Positions 1 through 5,733 of a stretch of 54,741 nucleotides of DNA are shown piece after piece (position 1 is the first letter of the stretch; every line of letters starts with the position of its first letter). Location of the stretch: the NCBI GenBank assembly GCA_039028975.1, contig JBCCHB010000115.1, positions 1-54,741 on the forward strand, written 5' to 3'. This DNA is from JAHBNG01 sp039028975. GTDB taxonomy: Bacteria; Chloroflexota; Anaerolineae; Caldilineales; Caldilineaceae. Under the pieces are notes generated by a model. That model saw only the letters and a list, made by a program, of their open reading frames with translations. It did no database searches and was not told where the DNA came from. Position numbers and translations under genes: made by a program.

Positions 1-45
1 CATTCTCGCCCCGAAACCCAAAGGCACCCCAATTTCCCAACCCTC

Positions 46-74
46 TTGACAGATTAGGTAAGCAATGGTACACT
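46..74 (+). promoter_or_regulatory. Candidate sigma-70 promoter
   Basis: TTGACA at 46-51 is followed by a 17-base spacer and TACACT at 69-74. The -35 is perfect and the -10 is a weaker match. It points toward the short ORF at 146 that has a strong ribosome binding site. No transcript evidence is available. Confidence 0.4.
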
Positions 75-145
75 TTCAATGGAAATGTGCCAGCATTTCC
101 ATTGAACTATTGACTACAGTGAATTTGAGTAAAGGAGATATTAAT

Positions 146-208
146 ATGACCCTGAAAATACAATTTACTCAATCCAATCAATTCCTTGGCAAAGGGAATG
201 CTAGTTAG
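146..208 (+). CDS. Possible 20-aa leader peptide or gene remnant
   Basis: An ATG at 146 is preceded by a near-ideal Shine-Dalgarno (AAAGGAG at 131-137). The frame is open for 20 codons and ends in TAG at 208. The peptide starts MTLKIQFTQ and ends KGNAS. It lies about 70 bases downstream of a plausible promoter. The strong translation signals suggest it is or was translated. It may be a leader peptide, a very small protein, or the preserved start of a decayed gene. I do not recognise the sequence. Confidence 0.3.
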   Translation: MTLKIQFTQSNQFLGKGNAS

Positions 209-362
209 TCGATAGATTTCACATATAAGATTTCTCTTCAATGATTATCTTCGGCTAAGGATATTGCAGTTCTTAGCTATTTGATTGGTACCATTCCCAG
301 CAATTTAAATTAAACTGGTAACTGTTCAATAAACTGAGGCATGTGTCTGTTGGACGCGTACG

Positions 363-413
363 CTCAAGATTTATCTCGCGCGCAGTAGTTACGCGCGGCA
401 CTCAAATCTTGAG
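363..413. repeat. Imperfect hairpin in the intergenic region
   Basis: CTCAAGATTT (363-372) pairs perfectly with AAATCTTGAG (404-413). Inside this, CGCGCG (377-382) can pair with CGCGCG (392-397). There is no T tract, so it is not a classical terminator; it could be a structured leader or a small palindromic repeat. Apart from this hairpin I see nothing in 209-509. Confidence 0.4.
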
Positions 414-509
414 AAGATACATACGCTCACAGAACTTTGTCATTTTGACCTAAGCTCCTGGAACCGCCTCTGGAGCCATTTATTTAACCCCAGCGATAGG
501 AGGTGAATT

Positions 510-752
510 ATGAAAAGTGTAAACCCATATAAACCCAGTAATGGACCAGCTTTATACTCAGCTCCGTTTGAAAACCAGCGTTTCGTCTCTCCAGTAAAGG
601 CTACGGAACACCCTGGTTTTCCAAACGGCCATAACATAGCAAAACGACTCTATGATCATATCTTTTCGGGAGAACCACTTTGCAAGCAACAATTCACCAT
701 AAAGGCGAGACAGAAGATCGATTCAACGAGCGAGAAGTCGCAGGAACACTAA
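510..752 (+). CDS. 80-aa ORF carrying a palindromic element
   Basis: The ATG at 510 has a perfect ribosome binding site (AGGAGGTGAATT directly upstream), so translation is likely. The first 14 residues are unique. Residues about 15-43 are encoded by the 86-bp palindromic element at 553-638 and closely match a segment of the nSTAND protein encoded at 13594-17799 (both contain LYSAPFEN). The last part overlaps the start of rsgA by 73 bases in another frame, which could couple translation of the two. The function is unknown. It may be a short gene disrupted or extended by the element, or a leader ORF of rsgA. Confidence 0.4.
   Translation: MKSVNPYKPSNGPALYSAPFENQRFVSPVKATEHPGFPNGHNIAKRLYDHIFSGEPLCKQQFTIKARQKIDSTSEKSQEH
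553..638 (+). repeat. 86-bp palindromic element, copy 1
   Basis: It begins TATACTCAGCTCCGTTTGAA and ends with a degenerate CGGCCATAACATA. Copy 2 at 17233-17318 (opposite strand) has the same length and aligns without gaps through most of the element. A 35-bp deletion derivative lies at 53836-53870. The outer arms are imperfect inverted repeats. It is read in the same frame as copy 2, giving related peptides. Confidence 0.75.
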
Positions 753-1723
753 TTGAAGGAATTGTCTTCAAGAAATTACAAGGTCACTACTTTGTTTATA
801 CAGGCACTGATACTATCACGTGCTCCCTATCGAATCGGCTACGCAAATATTTTCAATATCCGACCTCGGACCCGGCTAGCGGCACACTCCGACGGGTACA
901 AAAGGTACACGATATTCGCATGGTCGATCCAGTAGCAGTCGGGGATGTGGTTCGCTTCATTCCGATGGATGATGGGACTGGCCACATCAAAGACATTGCG
1001 CCCAGACGCAATAAACTGATGAGGCAGGCCGCTGGTGAAAAGGCACTTGAGCAAATCATCGCTGCCAATGTGGATCAGATCATCCCTATCATCTCGGCTG
1101 CCAATCCGAAACCAAAGTGGCAGATGCTGGATCGGTCGCTGGCCATGATCGAGAGTTCAAACATCCCCGGTCTGATCTGTCTAACCAAAACGGATCTAGA
1201 TAAACGAGGCAAAGCGATAGAAACCAGCCAGATCTATGAAGACATCGGCTATCCAGTGATTCGTAGCAGTACAGTTACTGGCCAAGGAATAGATGAGTTT
1301 AGAAGGGCCGTTCAGGGGAAGACTTCTGTATTGATTGGCATGTCTGGTGTTGGCAAGACGACCCTTCTTAACGAGGTCCAGCCTGGATTGGGCCTTAAAG
1401 TTAATGAGGTAAGCCAAGCCACAGATAAAGGGAAGCACACCACAACGCATCTGGAGATGTTCCCGCTCGATTCAGGTGGTGGGGTCGTGGATACGCCAGG
1501 CATGAAAATCTTTGGCCTTTGGGATACTGATCCAAGTGAGCTGGCACAATTGTTCGTCGAGATGCAACCTTACGTCAGTCAATGCCATTTTGGTCTCTCC
1601 TGCACCCACACTCACGAGCCAAATTGCTCGGTTAAGGATGCGGTTGAGGAAGGAGAGATTTCAGAACTACGGTATAAGAACTATCAGAAGATTTTTCAAT
1701 ATATTCGGGCTAATGGGAAATGA
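680..1723 (+). CDS. rsgA: Ribosome biogenesis GTPase RsgA (YjeQ)
   Basis: A circularly permuted GTPase that acts in late maturation of the 30S ribosomal subunit. The order of motifs is diagnostic: N-terminal OB-fold region (about 20-105), then G4 TKTD (169-172), then the P-loop GMSGVGKTT (220-228), then G3 DTPG (271-274). It ends with the zinc knuckle, in which Cys302, Cys308, His310 and Cys316 are the visible ligands. At 347 aa the length is normal for the family. The start is TTG at 680, supported by GGGAG at 668-672 with 7-base spacing. This overlaps the 80-aa ORF at 510-752, so the two may be coupled. It is housekeeping in function and unrelated to the death-like cluster. Confidence 0.95.
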   Translation: MQATIHHKGETEDRFNEREVAGTLIEGIVFKKLQGHYFVYTGTDTITCSLSNRLRKYFQYPTSDPASGTLRRVQKVHDIRMVDPVAVGDVVRFIPMDDGTGHIKDIAPRRNKLMRQAAGEKALEQIIAANVDQIIPIISAANPKPKWQMLDRSLAMIESSNIPGLICLTKTDLDKRGKAIETSQIYEDIGYPVIRSSTVTGQGIDEFRRAVQGKTSVLIGMSGVGKTTLLNEVQPGLGLKVNEVSQATDKGKHTTTHLEMFPLDSGGGVVDTPGMKIFGLWDTDPSELAQLFVEMQPYVSQCHFGLSCTHTHEPNCSVKDAVEEGEISELRYKNYQKIFQYIRANGK

Positions 1724-1837
1724 GTAAGGGAAGGATCTGCTAGTGGACGCGTTCATGGACGCATCACCAACGCCTATGTGTTATAGTGGTATCATATCAT
1801 AAACTGAATCAATGACGCTGGTTCAATTCGATTTGTC

Positions 1838-1867
1838 TTGCTCGGATAGACGCTCTCTGATTATAAT
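1838..1867 (+). promoter_or_regulatory. Candidate promoter for the MDR gene
   Basis: TTGCTC (1838-1843), an 18-base spacer and a perfect TATAAT (1862-1867) lie about 40 bases upstream of the ATG at 1907. An imperfect inverted repeat flanks it: GACGCTGG near 1814 pairs with CCAGTGTC near 1879. This could be an operator. Confidence 0.5.
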
Positions 1868-1906
1868 TTGAACTGAGCCAGTGTCGAGTCAAGTGGAGGA
1901 ACTGAT

Positions 1907-2869
1907 ATGAAAGCCTTTGTTCGGGATAGATATGGCCCACCTGATGTTCTAAAATTGGAAGAGGTCCAAAAGCCGACGCCTGAGGAGAATCAAGTCTTGG
2001 TCAAAGTACACGCTGCTTCTGTCAATCCATTGGACTGGCACCTCTTACGGGCGGACCCCTTCTTAGTCCGCCTACAGATGGGGTTCCTGAAACCAAAGCA
2101 TAAGAGGCTTGGCGCGGATATTGCAGGCCAGGTCGAAGCCGTTGGCAATGGTGTTAAAGATTTTCGGCCAGGTGATGACGTCTATGGTGATGTATCCGTC
2201 GGCGGCTTCAGCGAATATATCTCCGTTGCGGAAGATAAATTGGCACCAAAGCCAGCCAATCTCTCCTATGTGGAAACCGCGGCTGTGCCTGTTGCTGCAC
2301 TCAGCGCCCTACAAAGCCTGCGCGATTATGGTCATGTTCAGCCAAGTCAAAACGTGTTAATCAACGGTGCTTCTGGTGGTGTAGGGACATTTACGGTCCA
2401 GATTGCCAAATCGTTTGGCGCTAAGGTGACCGGCGTTTGCAGCACACGGAATATGGAATTGGTACGATCTCTTGGTGCCGATCACGTCGTTGACTACACG
2501 CGGGAAGATTTCACCCGAAATGGAATTCAGTATGATTTGATCATCGATAATGTTGGCAATCGCTCAGTCGCGGATTATCAACGCTCGCTGACCGCTGATG
2601 GGGCTTGTGCCATCGTAGGCTTTACCTCCATGATGCGTCTCCTTCAGGTTTTGTCGTTGGGAGCATGGGTATCTAAACGTGGGAGCCAGACAATTAGGAT
2701 GATGTCAGCAAAGGTCGACAAGCGGGATCTCTTATTCATTAATGAACTTCTTGAAGCCGGCAAAGTGATTCCAGTCATTGACAGAGAGTATCCCTTTTCT
2801 GAGGTTCCTGAGGCACTGAGCTATCTTGAACGAGGGCGCGCTCAGGGGAAAGTCGTCATCCGGATCTGA
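1907..2869 (+). CDS. Zinc-independent MDR oxidoreductase (quinone reductase-like)
   Basis: A medium-chain dehydrogenase/reductase of 320 aa, probably NADPH-dependent and acting on quinones, enones or aldehydes. A GroES-like N-terminal domain (about 25-115) precedes a Rossmann domain whose nucleotide-binding motif INGASGGVGTF lies near residues 152-162. The catalytic-zinc Cys/His set and the structural-zinc Cys cluster of alcohol dehydrogenases are absent, which places it with the zeta-crystallin/reticulon-4-interacting-protein group. GGAGG lies just upstream of the ATG. A clear paralog is encoded at 47194-48162 (same MKA start, VHAASVN versus IHAASIN, GASGGVGTF versus GAGGGVGTF). The physiological substrate cannot be read from the sequence. 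Confidence 0.9.
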   Translation: MKAFVRDRYGPPDVLKLEEVQKPTPEENQVLVKVHAASVNPLDWHLLRADPFLVRLQMGFLKPKHKRLGADIAGQVEAVGNGVKDFRPGDDVYGDVSVGGFSEYISVAEDKLAPKPANLSYVETAAVPVAALSALQSLRDYGHVQPSQNVLINGASGGVGTFTVQIAKSFGAKVTGVCSTRNMELVRSLGADHVVDYTREDFTRNGIQYDLIIDNVGNRSVADYQRSLTADGACAIVGFTSMMRLLQVLSLGAWVSKRGSQTIRMMSAKVDKRDLLFINELLEAGKVIPVIDREYPFSEVPEALSYLERGRAQGKVVIRI

Positions 2870-2872
2870 TTT

Positions 2873-2904
2873 AGACACACCTCGTGCCATGCAAGCGTGT
2901 GTCT
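2873..2904. terminator. Possible bidirectional terminator hairpin
   Basis: AGACACAC (2873-2880) pairs with GTGTGTCT (2897-2904) in the 74-base gap between two convergent genes. There is no strong T tract, so termination is only suggested by position. Confidence 0.4.
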
Positions 2905-2943
2905 GCTGAACCTAAAATTTAGGGCTGGATACAGGGCTCTGCA

Positions 2944-3777
2944 CTAGTTCATTCCCGCGCTCCAACTAGGTGAGGAACCGATTGCTCCAACTTTAACATA
3001 TTGATAAAGTTCCACTGTCTCAGCCATTGGCTCAACACCCAATCCTTTTGCCAGGGTCTGACAACAAATTTCAAATTGTCGCAGAGCCAAGGCTCTTTGT
3101 CCAGTAGCCAGCAGCAATCTCATCAGTTGACGATAGGCAGTTTCTGACCAGGGTTCTAATGCCAACTGCTTATGACTAGCAGCCAGGCCGATGCTATATT
3201 CACTTTGTTCAATACAGACTTCAGTTAGCATTTCCAATGCTCGTAGCGTCTGCGAGCGCAATTGCTCTCGCTGCGGCAACATCCATTCCTCAAATGGTCC
3301 TGCACTGCGGATTTGGAAACCCTGAAGAAGCTCACCCTGGTAAAGTTCGAGTGTTGACCATATTTCTCTAACGTTTTTGGCAGATATGGTTGTTTGCAAA
3401 CCGATGCGTAACCTCTCTACATCAAAGAGCAGTGGAAGGCGACGATTAAAGGTCACTCCCCCACGGGTGACATCCAAATATGGTCCAATATGTCTTTTGA
3501 GAGTAGTCAGTGTTGAGCGTAAATTGTTTTTGGCTGCTTTTTCTGTCATTTCTGGCCAAAGGAGCGCAACGATTGTATCGCGCGACGAGGATCTAGATGT
3601 CATCGCCAAGTAGAAGAGCAGAGCCTGCGCCTTCCGGCTACCAAAATCAGAGAGACAGCCGCTACCGAACGACATCTCATAAGTGCCTAGTAGCCTTAAT
3701 TTGAGCACATCTTCTACACTATTATCAAAATCTGCTATATGCGTCACGATGCATTGCCCCTTTCTTCTAACACACAA
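2944..3777 (-). CDS. BTAD-type (SARP-like) transcriptional regulator
   Basis: 277 aa. An OmpR-like winged-helix region (about 28-110, beginning LKLRLLGTYEM and containing the typical LLWP motif) is followed by a bacterial transcriptional activation domain of TPR-like helices (about 120-260, ending GVEPMAETVELY). It lacks the AAA ATPase and long TPR tail of the large relative at 43943-47197, so it is a stand-alone DNA-binding member. It is the last gene of the minus-strand run containing the LAL regulators and calmodulins, 171 bases downstream of the nearer calmodulin gene. It could be co-transcribed with them, but no overlap enforces this. The target genes are unknown. Confidence 0.85.
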   Translation of the reverse strand: MCVRRKGQCIVTHIADFDNSVEDVLKLRLLGTYEMSFGSGCLSDFGSRKAQALLFYLAMTSRSSSRDTIVALLWPEMTEKAAKNNLRSTLTTLKRHIGPYLDVTRGGVTFNRRLPLLFDVERLRIGLQTTISAKNVREIWSTLELYQGELLQGFQIRSAGPFEEWMLPQREQLRSQTLRALEMLTEVCIEQSEYSIGLAASHKQLALEPWSETAYRQLMRLLLATGQRALALRQFEICCQTLAKGLGVEPMAETVELYQYVKVGAIGSSPSWSAGMN

Positions 3778-3948
3778 TACGTTTTAAGGAGGTTATTCTC
3801 CTTCTTGCTTTTCCTATAATTTGATGGATACTTTACTTCTTTGAATGGCCTTAATCGAGCCGATTTCCTCTTCTGTACCAGGCCACGGGAAGCCCGTCAT
3901 ACGCAGTCAATCATTCGACTGAGTATTTATATTGCCGGTTAGCCGATC

Positions 3949-4395
3949 TCACTTTGACATCATCATTTTGACGAACTCTTCATAATTTACTTGACCATCA
4001 GTATCGATATTGGCGGCTCTGATCATCTCGGCTATTTCTCGATTGGTTAGCCTGTCCCCTAGGTTCGTCAAAACATGCCTCAATTCGGCTGCGCTGATGT
4101 AATTATTTCTAGCTTTATCAAACGCTTGGAACGACTCCTTGATTTCTTTTTCAGAATCAGTACCCTCGATCTTACACTCTAACATGCCCAGGAATTCAGG
4201 AAAGTTAACTTGACCGTCTCTAGATGCATCAATTGCATTGATCATCTCTTGAAGCTTACTATCCGTTGGGTTTTGAACTAAACTCCTCAGGACAGTATCA
4301 AATTCTTTCGCTGTTATGAGGCCATCGCCATCTCTATCGAAAAGTGAAAATGCATCTTTGAATTCAGCAATTTGTTCTTCCGTCAGACTACTCAT
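3949..4395 (-). CDS. Calmodulin-like four-EF-hand protein A
   Basis: 148 aa, full calmodulin length, starting MSSLTEEQIAEFKDAFSLFD. It aligns without gaps to eukaryotic calmodulin. By hand count against the vertebrate sequence as I remember it, roughly two thirds of positions are identical. EF loops 1 (DRDGDGLITAKE) and 2 (DASRDGQVNFPE) keep Ca2+ ligands at positions 1, 3, 5, 9 and 12. Loop 3 (DKARNNYISAAE) has Ala at position 3 and Asn at the position-6 glycine. Loop 4 (NIDTDGQVNYEE) has Asn at position 1. The C-lobe is therefore probably weakened in Ca2+ binding. There is no signal peptide or membrane segment, so it is expected in the cytoplasm. It appears to be a diverged duplicate of the gene at 4872-5318. 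Targets are unknown. Confidence 0.93.
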   Translation of the reverse strand: MSSLTEEQIAEFKDAFSLFDRDGDGLITAKEFDTVLRSLVQNPTDSKLQEMINAIDASRDGQVNFPEFLGMLECKIEGTDSEKEIKESFQAFDKARNNYISAAELRHVLTNLGDRLTNREIAEMIRAANIDTDGQVNYEEFVKMMMSK

Positions 4396-4518
4396 GGTAC
4401 TCTTTCTCTCTCTAATTGTGCATAGGTAGAGCGATTAGTCATGACTTCTACAAGTTCGTCGATTTTTAGTAATGTGCGGCTAGAGTGCTTCTGTAATAAC
4501 CAATGCAATACTAGCAAT

Positions 4519-4773
4519 TTATTGGTCAGCCAGCCATTCGACCGAACGGATGGGCAGACCCAGGTCGCACAGCCGATTCAGAATGCCCAGTAACATCATC
4601 TGGTCGAGAACCTGACCGGTTATAATTGTCATCGATTCTTGAGCCGTCGACGGAGCTGAGGTAATCGCCAGTCCACCGAAGTGATCCGCCCAGCTATCAT
4701 CTAGAAAACCCTGGATTTGAATGCGGTAGGTTGCGCGCTGGGCAACACGTAGTCTTGCTGAATTATTAGCCAT
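4519..4773 (-). CDS. Small conserved protein between the calmodulin genes
   Basis: 84 aa with no signal peptide or membrane segment. The sequence has a beta-rich start (YRIQIQGFLDDSWADHFGGL) and a C-terminal part reading TGQVLDQMMLLGILNRLCDL followed by GLPIRSVEWL. A homolog is encoded at 48576-48869 (YQIRVQGHLSLQWAEWFEEV, then TGSAVDQARLYSWLRKVRDL and GMPLLSV), and a C-terminal remnant lies at 5428-5478. In each locus it sits downstream of a LAL LuxR regulator on the same strand. I recognise the general type as an uncharacterised small protein family and assign no function. Confidence 0.75.
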   Translation of the reverse strand: MANNSARLRVAQRATYRIQIQGFLDDSWADHFGGLAITSAPSTAQESMTIITGQVLDQMMLLGILNRLCDLGLPIRSVEWLADQ

Positions 4774-4871
4774 ACTTGCCTCTGGGTTACGGACATACTA
4801 GGTACTGAACGAATGGGTGGTCTGTATTGTTCGTACTTTTATGCCGAGGTCCACATGCCATTCAATTCGTC

Positions 4872-5318
4872 TCACTTCGACATCATCATTTTGACGAACT
4901 CTTCGTAGTTCACTCGACTATCGGCATCTAGATCGGCTTCCTTGATCATCTTATCAATTTCTTCATCGGTCAATCTTTTCCCTAGGTTCATCATAACGTG
5001 TTTCAACTCAGACGCATGGATGTAGCCATTGCCATCTTTATCAAAAACTCGGAATGCCTCTCTTACTTCTTCGTCAGAATCAGTATCCTTTATCTTTCTC
5101 TCCATCATGACGAGGAATTCAGGAAAATTGACTTCACCGTTCCTAGATACATCCACTTCATCGATCATCTCTTGGAGCTCACTCTCTGCCAGGTTTTGGC
5201 CTAGACTACGCATGACCGTACCTAGTTCTTTCGTTGTAATGGAACCATCACCATCTTTGTCGAAAAGTGAGAACTCTTCTTTAAATTGAGCGATTTGTCC
5301 TTCAGTTAAATTACTCAT
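4872..5318 (-). CDS. Calmodulin-like four-EF-hand protein B
   Basis: 148 aa, starting MSNLTEGQIAQFKEEFSLFD. It aligns end to end with eukaryotic calmodulin. I count about 109 of 145 positions identical to the vertebrate protein as remembered, roughly 75%, which is far above ordinary bacterial EF-hand proteins. Loops: 1 DKDGDGSITTKE, 2 DVSRNGEVNFPE, 3 DKDGNGYIHASE and 4 DLDADSRVNYEE. Loops 1-3 look competent, and loop 4 has Ser in place of the conserved glycine at position 6. Most target-binding methionines of calmodulin (equivalents of Met36, 51, 71, 72, 109, 124, 144, 145) are kept; Met76 is Ile, and Lys115 is Arg. The central linker (KDTDSDEE) is preserved. It is in a bacterial neighbourhood with bacterial genes on both sides, so transfer from a eukaryote is likely and contamination is unlikely. 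Confidence 0.95.
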   Translation of the reverse strand: MSNLTEGQIAQFKEEFSLFDKDGDGSITTKELGTVMRSLGQNLAESELQEMIDEVDVSRNGEVNFPEFLVMMERKIKDTDSDEEVREAFRVFDKDGNGYIHASELKHVMMNLGKRLTDEEIDKMIKEADLDADSRVNYEEFVKMMMSK

Positions 5319-5427
5319 TTTGCTTATCTTTTTTTAATAATTTGTTTTATTTGTGTGGAATTTTCACCTATTTGTGCTGTGCAGGTATCGCACTACTTGT
5401 GAAAACCGAGGCGGTATAATCAATTCA

Positions 5428-5478
5428 TTATTCAGCCAGCCATTCAACCGAGCGGATGGGCAAACCGATATCCCACAT
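5428..5478 (-). pseudogene. C-terminal remnant of the small protein gene
   Basis: The minus strand reads DIGLPIRSVEWLAE followed by TAA. This is almost identical to the end of the 84-aa protein encoded at 4519-4773 (DLGLPIRSVEWLADQ). The rest of that gene is missing upstream. It lies about 110 bases before calmodulin B, just as the intact small gene lies about 120 bases before calmodulin A. This shows that a [small protein-calmodulin] unit was duplicated and one small gene was then lost. The rest of 5319-5733 holds only this remnant and the hairpin at 5592-5625. Confidence 0.75.
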
Positions 5479-5591
5479 CAATATACCCTATTTAAGGCTG
5501 CAATTCATGGTCCAAACAGGGTGCAAAAAGGTGCAATTGGGTGTAGCAACAGCAGTCTAAAGCGAATCCCTCATTGAGTGGTTTGCAAAAA

Positions 5592-5625
5592 TTTAAGGGA
5601 TCAAAGCACGCTTTGATCCCTTAAA
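5592..5625 (-). terminator. Perfect 16-bp hairpin downstream of the LAL gene
   Basis: TTTAAGGGATCAAAGC (5592-5607), a 2-base AC spacer and the exact complement (5610-5625). It lies about 110 bases past the stop of the LAL gene at 5734. The A/T-rich ends resemble an intrinsic terminator working in both directions. It may partly insulate the calmodulin genes from the LAL operon. Confidence 0.6.
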
Positions 5626-5733
5626 GAGAGGTATGAATGGTGGAGTATCTGTTCAATTAAACAGGGCGGCTTTACCCAGTAGCTGCTTACAGAGGAAGCG
5701 ATTCAGGTCTAGGCCTTGAGTATTGCAGAGACA

